Positions 51,645 to 59,803 of a DNA stretch of 64,000 nucleotides are shown piece after piece. Source of the stretch: Oceanobacillus_B kapialis. GTDB taxonomy: Bacteria; Bacillota; Bacilli; Bacillales; Amphibacillaceae. The notes below the pieces were generated by a model. The model ran no database searches, was not told where the DNA came from, and worked only from the letters and a program-made list of their open reading frames with translations. Each line of letters starts with the position of its first letter. Positions within the stretch are counted from its first letter, which is position 1. The stretch lies in the NCBI RefSeq assembly GCF_042685265.1, contig NZ_JBHUMX010000040.1. The stretch is one strand, 5' to 3'. Both the position numbers and the translations under genes were made by a program.

Positions 51645-52491
51645 ATGATTTATCTAATAGGTGCTTTCTCAATGCTTCTGCAACGCCATCTTCATTGTGA
51701 TGTCCAGTCACATATGTACACTGCTGCTTCACTTCTTCCTCTGCGTTACCCATTGCAATGCTCATACCAGCTTTCTTAAACATAGAAAGATCATTAAAAT
51801 TATCCCCAATAGCTACCGTATTTTCCATTGGCACAGCGAAATATTCAGCTATTAACTCCAACGCATGTCCCTTACTTGCTTCTGGATGACCAATTTCAAG
51901 CTTTTGCCTGCCGGAGGTTGTAATAGAAATATCCGTGCGATCGGCAATCTGGTTACGGAGATCTTCTAATTCCTCTTTATTAAAAGACATCACGAACAGC
52001 TTATAGACTTGTTTATCGGTAAAATTAATGTCTGCGTACGCGGGCACCCGCTTCAGCCCATGCTGTTGGTATTGGATTTCTACAATTTCTTCAGCCCAGC
52101 TTGGATTCGTCTCATCAAGCTGCTTAATTTCCTCTTCTAACTGACTCTTACCATCTTCCTCTACCAATACACCGTCTTTCGTATAGATTTCGTAATACAA
52201 GCCGCTTTCCTCTAAAATTTGCATTAAAGATTTCAGCACTTGAGCTGTAAAGTGAAGATTATGGATTGCTTCTGCTTGATGAAGAGATTTTGCTCCATTG
52301 CCAGTAATAATTGGACAGGTAATGGTAGCACGTCGCATAATTTCCTTCGTATCGTGCAGCGACCTCCCTGAAGATATTGCCACCACATGCCCTTTCTTCT
52401 GTGCCTCCTTAATTGCTTTAATATTCCCTTTACTAATCGTTCCATTACTAGAAAGAAGTGTTCCATCTAAGTCAATAGCGATAAGCTTCAT
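51643..52491 (-). CDS. Cof-type HAD-IIB phosphatase (end of the PTS operon)
   Basis: 282 aa, with DLDGTLLSSNG (motif I, about 7-17), SSGRS (motif II) and GDNFNDLSMFKKAG (motif III/IV). Paralogue of the product of 36342-37205. I start at ATG 52489-52491 (MKLIAIDLDG), which has GGGGAGGG upstream; the longer frame adds 18 codons lacking family similarity. It follows the aldolase gene by 65 bp and is probably the last gene of the fructose-type operon, where it could dephosphorylate excess sugar phosphates. Confidence 0.88.
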   Translation of the reverse strand: MKLIAIDLDGTLLSSNGTISKGNIKAIKEAQKKGHVVAISSGRSLHDTKEIMRRATITCPIITGNGAKSLHQAEAIHNLHFTAQVLKSLMQILEESGLYYEIYTKDGVLVEEDGKSQLEEEIKQLDETNPSWAEEIVEIQYQQHGLKRVPAYADINFTDKQVYKLFVMSFNKEELEDLRNQIADRTDISITTSGRQKLEIGHPEASKGHALELIAEYFAVPMENTVAIGDNFNDLSMFKKAGMSIAMGNAEEEVKQQCTYVTGHHNEDGVAEALRKHLLDKS

Positions 52492-52556
52492 CCTTTTCCC
52501 TCCCCAATTGGAAATGGTCTCCCTCCTATAGAGGAAGACCACCATTTATTATTTTA

Positions 52557-53429
52557 TCACTCGGAAAAAGCGGGAACAATTTTATTTTCACTGCCAACCA
52601 TTCTAATCTTTGATTTTGCCATTTCCTTCGCCGCATCCTTTGCCTTTTGCAAATAGGCTCGTGGATCTAGGCTGTTTGGTTCCTGTTCGAAATGCTCACG
52701 AATTGCTTGTGAATAGGCATTTTTAAGTTCAGTGGAGACATTGACTTTCGCCATTCCTTCTGCAACGCATCTTCTAACATCTTTGTCAGGCACAGCAGAT
52801 CCACCATGTAACACAAGAGGAACATCAACAACCTGTGCTATTTTTTCAATTCTGTCGAAATCAATATCAGGATCTCCTTTATAAATTCCGTGAGCAGTGC
52901 CTATAGCCGGAGCAAGTGTAGGAACTCCTGTTAATTCTACAAACTTTTGGCAATCTTCTGGTACAGCCTTTTGAGCATCTTCCTCTGCTACCACGATATC
53001 ATCTTCCACTCCACCAACTTTTCCAAGCTCAGCCTCAATATTAACCCCGAGTGAGCCAGCCAAATCCATTACAGCTTTTGTTTGCTTTACATTTTCTTCA
53101 AAAGGATGCATGGACGCATCAATCATTACAGAGGTATAACCAGCACGAATTGCTTCTTTAATTACTTCATAGTCTGTACAATGATCCAAATGCAAACCAG
53201 TAGGTATGTTGTAATGTTCTGATGCTGCTTTTGCTACTTTTACTATATTATCAGCACCAAGTGATTTTACAGTGCCTACTGTAGTTTGCAAAATAACCGG
53301 AGATTTCATTTCTGCAGCAGCCTCTAGTACCCAGAAAATACTATCGAATGAGTGTACGTTAAATGCCACAATTCCGTGTTTATCTCGTTTGGCCTTTTGT
53401 AGCATTGGTGTTGTAGATAATAGTGCCAT
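52557..53429 (-). CDS. Class II ketose-bisphosphate aldolase (fructose/tagatose type)
   Basis: Zinc-dependent aldolase of 290 aa splitting a ketohexose 1,6-bisphosphate into DHAP and glyceraldehyde 3-phosphate. Catalytic D82 and zinc ligands H83 (HLDHC), H180 (GTAHG) and H208 (LHGGS) are present. The phosphate-binding NVSTELK motif is near 233. The size and sequence fit the GatY/KbaY/FbaA superfamily. Its place inside a PTS/1-phosphofructokinase operon suggests a dedicated role; fructose or tagatose cannot be separated here. Confidence 0.92.
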   Translation of the reverse strand: MALLSTTPMLQKAKRDKHGIVAFNVHSFDSIFWVLEAAAEMKSPVILQTTVGTVKSLGADNIVKVAKAASEHYNIPTGLHLDHCTDYEVIKEAIRAGYTSVMIDASMHPFEENVKQTKAVMDLAGSLGVNIEAELGKVGGVEDDIVVAEEDAQKAVPEDCQKFVELTGVPTLAPAIGTAHGIYKGDPDIDFDRIEKIAQVVDVPLVLHGGSAVPDKDVRRCVAEGMAKVNVSTELKNAYSQAIREHFEQEPNSLDPRAYLQKAKDAAKEMAKSKIRMVGSENKIVPAFSE

Positions 53430-53430
53430 A

Positions 53431-53898
53431 TTAATTTGCCTCCTCTGGTGTAATAGCTTTTTCGATTAATACAGAAAGCTGTTCTGTGGTTGTTGTATCT
53501 AATAGTTCTTGCCTTTTGTCTTCATCCATTAAAGTTCTTGAAAGAGCTGATAAAGCCTGCAAGTGAGTAGTACCTGCCTCTTCTTTAGGAATTAACAAAG
53601 ATATGAAGAAGAAAGCTGGTAGATCATCAAACGATTCCCACTCTATGCCTGTTTCAGTACGTACGAGAACTACAGCCGCTTTCTTTACGGAAGCTGATTG
53701 TGTGTGCGGGATGGCAAAGCCGTCCTGAAATCCTGTAGTACTTTGGGCTTCTCTTTCTTCTAACCCTTTTACGACTGCATCTGCATTATCAGCAATTCCG
53801 TTGGCTACTGCTATATCAGCAATTGCTTGGAATACTCCATTCTGTGAAGATGCTGTTTCTTGTAATCTAATAAAGCTTGGTTGAATCATATTTCTCAT
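53431..53898 (-). CDS. PTS fructose-type EIIA component
   Basis: A cytoplasmic phosphocarrier (155 aa) of the PTS_EIIA_2 (Fru/mannitol/Ntr) fold. The phospho-His is H65 in GFAIPHTQS. I start at the ATG 53896-53898, which has AAGGAG 8 nt upstream; GTG 53907 would overlap the IIBC stop. It passes phosphate from HPr to the EIIB domain encoded by the gene just upstream. One base separates it from the aldolase gene. Confidence 0.9.
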   Translation of the reverse strand: MRNMIQPSFIRLQETASSQNGVFQAIADIAVANGIADNADAVVKGLEEREAQSTTGFQDGFAIPHTQSASVKKAAVVLVRTETGIEWESFDDLPAFFFISLLIPKEEAGTTHLQALSALSRTLMDEDKRQELLDTTTTEQLSVLIEKAITPEEAN

Positions 53899-53903
53899 CA
53901 CAA

Positions 53904-55340
53904 TCACTCCTTAATCGGTTCTTTGTTTGCTGCTTTTTTTCTATACATTCCATACAGGAGTGCTCCTGCAAGAGAACCTACTAATATGGAAAGAATCCAT
54001 TGCAATGCTCCAGTGACAACTGGTAGCACAAGGAATCCTCCATGTGGGGCAGGGACCTGTACTCCAAACATATAAGTTAGGATTGCTGCAATTGCAGATC
54101 CGAACATGATAATTGGTAAAACAACTACAGGGTTTTTAGCGGCAAATGGAATGGCTCCCTCGGTAATATGAGTAGATCCAAGAATAAAGTTTACAGCCCC
54201 TGCATTGCGTTCTTCTTTCGTGAAATACTTGCGGAACATTACTGTTGCAAAAGCGATAATTAAAGGCGGTGCGATACATGCAGCAGAAACACCTGCCATA
54301 AAATATAGATTTCCGTCTGTCAATAATGCTGTGCCAGTCACATAGGCAGCTTTATTAAATGGCCCACCCATATCAAACCCACACATTGCACCTACAATTA
54401 GTCCTAGCAAGAGAGGGTTAGTAGATTGAACAGATTCAAGGAAATTCATTAGTCCTTCATTGAGTCCAGTTAACGGTACAATGATTGGTGTCATGACGAT
54501 TCCAATAAGAAAGATACCAAGTACCGGGTACAGAAAAATAGATTTAAGCCCATTTAGAGAGTGTGGCATTTTTCTTAAAAACGTTTGTAGTAAGATAATA
54601 ATGTAACCTGCAAGAAAACCAGCCAGAATACCCCCTAAGAAGCCTGCTCCACCTTGGTCCGCCAAAAGCCCACCTACGAATCCGACAACCATCCCTGGTC
54701 GTTTAGAGATAGATTCTGCGATAAAAGCAGCTAGAATTGGCACCATCATACTAAAACTTAGACCACCAACATCATTTAATAGTTTCGCGAACTCGTTATA
54801 TTGTTCACTTTCAGGGTCCGCAGAGTAAATGCCAAACAAGAAGGATATTGCGATTAGTACCCCGCCCCCCACAACAAATGGAAGCATATGAGATACACCG
54901 TTCATAAGATGTTTGTAAATAGCGCGCCCTATTTTCTTACTTGATTTGGCCTCATTTTTACTTTCATCCTCTAGTTCCTCTGTATTAGATGAACTGCTTT
55001 TTTCATAATTACTTGCTCTGTAAATGGGCGCTTCTTCATTTATAATTTGGTTAATAAGATCTTCCGGTGTGCGAATCCCTTTCGCTACAGGAACATCTAC
55101 CACTGGTTTTCCATGAAATCGTTCAGCATTAACATCTTTATCTGCAGCAACGATTACACCGTCGGCTTCTTTAATCTCTTGGGCTGTTAAAGCATTTTCA
55201 ACACCAACTTGGCCGTGCGTCTCTACCTTTATCTCCACACCCAATCTCTCTGCTGCTTTCTTTAAAGCTTCTGCAGCCATAAATGTGTGCGCTATTCCAG
55301 TTGGACATCCTGTTGCTGCAACTATTTTCTTTTTGCTCAT
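53904..55340 (-). CDS. PTS fructose-type EIIBC component
   Basis: Membrane transporter/phosphotransferase, 478 aa. The EIIB domain (1-100) has phosphocysteine C12 in ATGCPTGIAHT. A polar linker (about 108-135) follows, and EIIC (about 140-465) has 8-9 helices and the substrate signatures CGFDMGGPFNKAAY and GSTHITEGAIPFAA. Transports fructose or a similar ketose with phosphorylation, usually at C1. Split from its EIIA, unlike the fused FruA of B. subtilis. Confidence 0.93.
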   Translation of the reverse strand: MSKKKIVAATGCPTGIAHTFMAAEALKKAAERLGVEIKVETHGQVGVENALTAQEIKEADGVIVAADKDVNAERFHGKPVVDVPVAKGIRTPEDLINQIINEEAPIYRASNYEKSSSSNTEELEDESKNEAKSSKKIGRAIYKHLMNGVSHMLPFVVGGGVLIAISFLFGIYSADPESEQYNEFAKLLNDVGGLSFSMMVPILAAFIAESISKRPGMVVGFVGGLLADQGGAGFLGGILAGFLAGYIIILLQTFLRKMPHSLNGLKSIFLYPVLGIFLIGIVMTPIIVPLTGLNEGLMNFLESVQSTNPLLLGLIVGAMCGFDMGGPFNKAAYVTGTALLTDGNLYFMAGVSAACIAPPLIIAFATVMFRKYFTKEERNAGAVNFILGSTHITEGAIPFAAKNPVVVLPIIMFGSAIAAILTYMFGVQVPAPHGGFLVLPVVTGALQWILSILVGSLAGALLYGMYRKKAANKEPIKE

Positions 55341-55352
55341 TATAAATCCCCC

Positions 55353-56267
55353 TTATAATGTCGTTACTTTAATTTGTTTTCTTAAAGCTGGTACATCTTC
55401 TAAATCACTCAAACCTTTGGAGAATGCTGTAGAAGCTCCTGTCGCTACTGCATAGGCAAGTGACTCTTCAATAGAATCCGTTTGCTTTTGTTTTGCGATA
55501 AACGTAGCAAGAAGTGAATCTCCAGAACAAGCAGTATTTACTACTTTTCCTTGAGGTGCATTGGCATTTAACTTAACTTCTTTCGATAAATACAAAGCCC
55601 CACGTTCTCCTCTAGAGATAATTACATGTTGCGCACCCTTTTCTAGTAATCTCTGTCCACATTCCAGTAGTTCGTTTTTTGTTAAATTGTGCTCTTTGTT
55701 AAACCATCTAGCAATTTCCTCGTCATTTGGCTTTAAGAGAAAGGGCTGGTATGGAAGTGTATCTAATACAGAATTAACGCTTGTGTCTAAAACTAGATTC
55801 ACATGCTGTTTTTTACAAATTTCAGCAATTTCTGTTATCACCGATTCTGGAACTCCCTTTGGTAGACTTCCTGATACAATTAGTATGTCATCCGCGGTGA
55901 GCGCTTGTATTTTTTGCAATAATTGCTTAACTTCTCCTGTCTCTATCATCGGACCTTGGTTAACAATTTTGTACTCTTCATCTGCGTTTACAAAAACATT
56001 AATTCGAGTAATCCCGTCTACCTCTATAAAATCCGTTGTAATCTGTAAATCTTGTAAAGCATCGGCAATATACCTTCCAGAAAATCCTCCAATAAATCCT
56101 AATGCAGTATTATCAATCCCCATTTTCTTTAACATGATGGAGACGTTTACACCTTTCCCATTTGGTTGGTAATCTTCATCGTGAGTACGATTGACTTTGT
56201 CAGGAGTTAAATGATCTAAGGCTACATATAAATCGATGGCTGTATTCATGGTGCAAGTATAAATCAA
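55353..56267 (-). CDS. 1-phosphofructokinase / PfkB-family hexose-phosphate kinase
   Basis: 304 aa. N-terminal PfkB/FruK segment with AIDLYVALDHL and the NGKGVNVSIMLKKMG box (about 36-50), and ATP/catalytic motif NTACSGDSLL with base D250. It would convert the PTS product (fructose 1-phosphate or tagatose 1-/6-phosphate) to the bisphosphate used by the aldolase. The start is TTG (56265-56267) with AGAGGGTG upstream, chosen because MIYTCTMNTAIDLY is the family N-terminus. First gene of the operon. Confidence 0.92.
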   Translation of the reverse strand: MIYTCTMNTAIDLYVALDHLTPDKVNRTHDEDYQPNGKGVNVSIMLKKMGIDNTALGFIGGFSGRYIADALQDLQITTDFIEVDGITRINVFVNADEEYKIVNQGPMIETGEVKQLLQKIQALTADDILIVSGSLPKGVPESVITEIAEICKKQHVNLVLDTSVNSVLDTLPYQPFLLKPNDEEIARWFNKEHNLTKNELLECGQRLLEKGAQHVIISRGERGALYLSKEVKLNANAPQGKVVNTACSGDSLLATFIAKQKQTDSIEESLAYAVATGASTAFSKGLSDLEDVPALRKQIKVTTL

Positions 56268-56301
56268 AGTTACACCCTCTTTCTTTTTGATACTTTAAGT
56301 A

Positions 56302-56349
56302 TTACATATATTTTTATGTAAATGTTTTCAGCTTCTGTAAACCTTTACA
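56302..56349 (-). promoter_or_regulatory. Operon promoter with cre-like palindrome and second inverted repeat
   Basis: Minus strand: -35 TTTACA (56336-56341), 17-bp spacer, -10 CATAAA (56313-56318). TGTAAACCTTTACA (56336-56349) covers the -35 and differs by one central base from the cre palindrome TGTAAACGTTTACA, suggesting CcpA control. TTACATATATTTTTATGTAA (56302-56321) is an inverted repeat (7-bp arms) over the -10, a candidate site for the neighbouring RpiR regulator. Confidence 0.68.
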
Positions 56350-56364
56350 GCGTTATTCCTAAAA

Positions 56365-56399
56365 TTAAAAAACCCCTCTCCATAAGAGGAGAGAGGAAA
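56365..56399 (-). terminator. Terminator of the rpiR-type gene
   Basis: CCTCTCTCC / GGAGAGGGG (one G-U pair), 6-nt loop, then six U on the minus strand. It separates the regulator from the PTS operon. Confidence 0.82.
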
Positions 56400-56408
56400 T
56401 AAAATAAT

Positions 56409-57188
56409 TTACTTTTTAGTACGAATTACATATGCATCAAGTAAAATTCTCGCTATTACGTTTAACGATAATCTGGAACGTACTTCATATTCTTGAAACA
56501 AGGAGTGATCTGTTTTATAACCCAGTAACGTCATATCGGAAAGTTCGCTAAGTGTAGAGTCAACTTTTGTTGTTAACGTAATAGTGGTTACTTGGCGAAT
56601 GTTTAGATTCTGACAAGCCTCAACTAGCTCGACTGTTTCCCCATTTAACGAGATAAATATAGCTAAATCATTTTTACCAACTTTACGTGATTTGACGCGA
56701 ATAATATTTGGATCTTCATGGGTTTCACATATCTTATCTAGTGCTTGTAATTTAATCATCATTTCCTTGGCAATCATTTCGGAAAAACCACGGCTAAATA
56801 TATATATCCGTTCAGCGTCATGGATTTTTTGTACAGCATCTTCTATCTGCCCGACACTTTGCAGTTGAATAGTTTTATGTACTTCTTCTTCATTTTTTCG
56901 GATAACCTTTTTAATATCATCATCAATATCACCGAGTGAGTCATCTGCATCCATCATTTTCTTATCTTGTTTAAGCCTATATTTAAAAGAAGTATATCCA
57001 TTATATCCTATTTTCTTCATCAACCTTACAATTGTTGCTGTAGAAACATTCGCTTGTTCGCTTAAAGTTATAATGGACATTGTTGCGATTTCTTCAATAT
57101 GTTGATGAATGTATTCAAGTAAATATCGTTCCGCCTGGCTTAATGTGGAATAAGTTTGATGAGGAATGTTAAATAAGGGTTTTTCCAT
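56409..57188 (-). CDS. MurR/RpiR-family transcriptional regulator
   Basis: 259 aa. The N-terminal HTH_6 domain (1-77, with ATIVRLMKKIGYNGYTSFKY) binds DNA. The SIS domain (about 100-240, with RIYIFSRGFSEMIAKEM and DLAIFISLNGETVELVEAC) senses a phosphosugar. It sits directly upstream of the fructose-type operon and is separated by a terminator, so it likely controls that operon via the palindrome at 56302-56321. Activator or repressor action cannot be told. Confidence 0.9.
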   Translation of the reverse strand: MEKPLFNIPHQTYSTLSQAERYLLEYIHQHIEEIATMSIITLSEQANVSTATIVRLMKKIGYNGYTSFKYRLKQDKKMMDADDSLGDIDDDIKKVIRKNEEEVHKTIQLQSVGQIEDAVQKIHDAERIYIFSRGFSEMIAKEMMIKLQALDKICETHEDPNIIRVKSRKVGKNDLAIFISLNGETVELVEACQNLNIRQVTTITLTTKVDSTLSELSDMTLLGYKTDHSLFQEYEVRSRLSLNVIARILLDAYVIRTKK

Positions 57189-57697
57189 AATTTTCCCTCC
57201 TGTTCATACCATAATAAATAATTTAATGCTTTTACTTCGTTTTGTTTTTTCATTTATAGTTTGAAAATAATATTGATACACCATTCTTATAAAAGGATAA
57301 CACAGTCCATAAGACCAATAAATTCATTGGTTCATTTCTACATATTTTAAACTTTTTAACAAATCTATCAGGGCTCCTCCGCATTTAATAAACAAACATC
57401 TTGAGTAGTATTGTTAGGGACTTATCGTTACTATTTAAGGAAATTGAGTTGAGGAAATCTTATCGTTGGCGATTTTATAGCGTAGATGCTATTTATCATT
57501 GGAATGGTCTCTTCTATGTGGGTTTAAATATTGCAATAGTAGGTCGCCTACTTTTTTCTTCCTTTCTAAAAGTTCAAAGAAGGAATGATAGAACAGGATT
57601 GGCAATAGACCTTTAGGATTGCATCCTCCCCCTTTAATACTCCGTTAGAGTCTTATTTTCTTCAAGGTCTTCTTATCTCAAGGCAGTATTTCTTCCA
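57189..57697. other. Gene-poor interval
   Basis: About 500 bp. The left part (57189-57300) is AT-rich and should hold the rpiR-type promoter. A 71-codon plus-strand frame starting with TTG at 57401 has no ribosome site and no known similarity, so I do not call it. AGTAGG-TCG-CCTACT followed by six T (57538-57558) is a short terminator-like hairpin on the plus strand within that frame, which could end a small transcript. Nothing else is seen. Confidence 0.5.
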
Positions 57698-58054
57698 TTA
57701 CTCCACTTCAATCAAGTATGCAGTTATCTCGCTTATTTTGCCATTTTTAAACTTATTGAGCTTGTAAATGTCACAAAAAGCGTATTTTTTCTTATTACCG
57801 TGCCCGTCATCCAATGTCATCGTTCCTTCGATTACTGCAGTATTTCCATGGGTAATGATTTGCTTCGTTTGATGAGGAACCTTAAAGCCTCTCATAGGTT
57901 CCAACTCTTTGATAACTTCATCCTTTCCCTTGATGACTTTATCACCGACCATGTTCCATATAATATCGTCTGCAATATTACGGATGAGTGTATCCACATC
58001 TCCTGTCATAAAAGCATTATTGATCTCCTTAAAGAATTCCTGATTTTTTGACAT
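57698..58054 (-). CDS. SnoaL/NTF2-like protein
   Basis: 118 aa with the cone-shaped NTF2 fold pattern: FFKEINNAFMTGDVDTL (about 7-23), DDIIWNMVGDKVIKGKDEV (about 29-47), TAVIEGTMTLDDG and IYKLNKFKNGKISEITAYLIE at the end (cut at 20). Such proteins act as small isomerases, hydrolases or binding proteins. No catalytic assignment is possible. GAGGGAGG precedes the ATG. Monocistronic. Confidence 0.82.
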   Translation of the reverse strand: MSKNQEFFKEINNAFMTGDVDTLIRNIADDIIWNMVGDKVIKGKDEVIKELEPMRGFKVPHQTKQIITHGNTAVIEGTMTLDDGHGNKKKYAFCDIYKLNKFKNGKISEITAYLIEVE

Positions 58055-58206
58055 TTCGTGTGTACCTCCCTCATATTTTCTTTACTATAGCACGCTTTCA
58101 TCTGTAACACTATTCTCTTTGTTATTTAGAAATTCGAGCAGGAAATCACGAATAAAGAAAGAATTAGTATATGACTAAACAGTTCATTATTAAGGAGTGT
58201 GATTTT

Positions 58207-58581
58207 ATGACGAGCCCAATAAAAAACCAGCTAAATACAGTTTTTGTTCCCGTAAGTGATTTGCATTCTTCGGTGGAATGGTACTGTCGCCTACTTGGCC
58301 AAGCCTATGACCTGGAGAGTATAAAGGAGCCCATTTATAATATGAACATTAACCATTATACTGGCCTTCTTTTAGACGCCGGCCCTCCTAATAAACAACA
58401 ACAAGTCTCACCATCTAAGCACCCTATCTTTAATTTTCACACCGATGACATTGATGAAGCTTATTCCTATGTACAAGAATTAGGTTATGAGATTAATGCG
58501 CCAATTGAGCGTTTTGACAACTTGGCCTTCTTTAACGTAAAGGACCCAGACGGGAATATTATCATGATTTGTGATGGTTAG
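58207..58581 (+). CDS. VOC (glyoxalase/bleomycin-resistance) family protein
   Basis: 124 aa, two beta-alpha-beta-beta-beta modules: NTVFVPVSDLHSSVEWYCRL (about 7-26) and FNFHTDDIDEAYSYVQELGY, ending with FFNVKDPDGNIIMICDG. Probable metal ligands are spread over HYTG and the late D/E positions. I start at ATG 58207 because AAGGAG lies 9 nt upstream; an earlier in-frame ATG at 58171 lacks one. Function unknown; possibly a lyase, isomerase or resistance protein. Confidence 0.85.
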   Translation: MTSPIKNQLNTVFVPVSDLHSSVEWYCRLLGQAYDLESIKEPIYNMNINHYTGLLLDAGPPNKQQQVSPSKHPIFNFHTDDIDEAYSYVQELGYEINAPIERFDNLAFFNVKDPDGNIIMICDG

Positions 58582-58652
58582 ACATAGAAAACTTTTTCTC
58601 TGTTGTGTGGGTTTTTCCATTAAGCATCAATTAAGGACCCTTTTTTAGGTAC

Positions 58653-58692
58653 AAAAGCCCCGCTGGATTGCTTTCTTCCAACAGGGCTTTTC
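58653..58692. terminator. Terminator of the ring-cleaving dioxygenase gene (bidirectional)
   Basis: AAAAGCCC-GCTGG pairs with CCAAC-GGGCTTTT around an 11-nt loop (one or two mismatches), T-rich ends. Confidence 0.78.
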
Positions 58693-58695
58693 ACC

Positions 58696-59673
58696 TTACT
58701 CTTTTGTTAAATTTTTCGTGCTTCTTACTGTATCAATAGGACGGACCATTTTCTCTATTTGAGCACGTTGTGGCTCTAAGAATGGAGGCAGAGACAGTTT
58801 CTCACCAAGGGTTTCATAAGGCTCGTCTCCCATAAAGCCTGGCCCATCTGTCGCAAATTCAAAGAGAATCTGTGGCGCTACTCTTGCGTACAGTGACTCG
58901 AAGAAGTGTCGATCCACATAACCTGATGTTTGGAAACCAAAGTTATCCATGCGTGTAATCCATTCTTCTAGAACAGTGCGGTCTTCTACACGGAATGCAA
59001 CATGGTGAACGGTTCCATAGCCCTGAATCGCGTTTGGTAAAACAGGGTTGTATTCAACCACAACTTGCGCCCCATTTCCTCCTTCCCCAACCTCAAATAG
59101 ATGAAAAGCTCCTTCACTAGCAACTTCTTTAAATTGCAATACTTTTTCAAGTACTTCTTTGAAGTAATCCAAATTGGCAATACGTACAAAAATAGGACCG
59201 AGCCCGGTGATGGCATGCTCTAATGGTACAGGGCCATTTTGCCATGGTGTACCAGAATCCACCCCTTCATTCTTTTCGTCAGAGATTAGTTGGTATTGTT
59301 GATCATCGAAGTCCACAAAAGAAAGGATCTTTTTACCAAATTGTTCCTTGATGCCGGTATGTTTTACTTCCAGCCGATCAAATCTGTTTACCCAATAGTC
59401 CAGGGCTGTATCATTTGGTACACGGAAGGAAGTTTTAAAAATCTCGTTTGTACCATGACTTCCTTTTGGTATACCTGGAAAATCAAAAAAGGTCATATCT
59501 GTCCCAGCACTGCCTTTATCATCTGCAAAGAAGAGATGGTATGTTTGAATATCATCCTGGTTCACGGTTTTTTTCACAAGTCGCATTCCAAGTACATAAG
59601 TGAAAAACTCATAATTTTTTTCTGCGCTGCTCGTTATTGCTGTCACATGGTGAATTCCTTTAAGGCCATTCAT
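58696..59673 (-). CDS. Ring-cleaving dioxygenase of the VOC superfamily (MhqO/MhqE-like)
   Basis: 325 aa with a duplicated VOC domain. Metal ligands are likely H in GIHHVTAITS (about 6-15), H in GTVHHVAFRV (about 213-222) and E in LFEFATDGPGF (about 263-273). Homologues in B. subtilis (mhq genes) are induced by quinones and protect against hydroquinones and catechols. I start at ATG 59671-59673, 6 nt after AAGGAGGAG. With the WrbA-like reductase this suggests quinone stress defence, though the two genes are 44 kb apart. No MhqR-type regulator is adjacent. Confidence 0.88.
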   Translation of the reverse strand: MNGLKGIHHVTAITSSAEKNYEFFTYVLGMRLVKKTVNQDDIQTYHLFFADDKGSAGTDMTFFDFPGIPKGSHGTNEIFKTSFRVPNDTALDYWVNRFDRLEVKHTGIKEQFGKKILSFVDFDDQQYQLISDEKNEGVDSGTPWQNGPVPLEHAITGLGPIFVRIANLDYFKEVLEKVLQFKEVASEGAFHLFEVGEGGNGAQVVVEYNPVLPNAIQGYGTVHHVAFRVEDRTVLEEWITRMDNFGFQTSGYVDRHFFESLYARVAPQILFEFATDGPGFMGDEPYETLGEKLSLPPFLEPQRAQIEKMVRPIDTVRSTKNLTKE

Positions 59674-59803
59674 AATGAACTCCTCCTTCATGCTATTTTA
59701 ACTTAATTAATATATTCTTAATTAAATATAAATATAACATGGATTGAGGGGCGAGTCTAATGGTTGACCTTAAAAATTCTGCCCATAAAAATTGTATTTT
59801 TAC

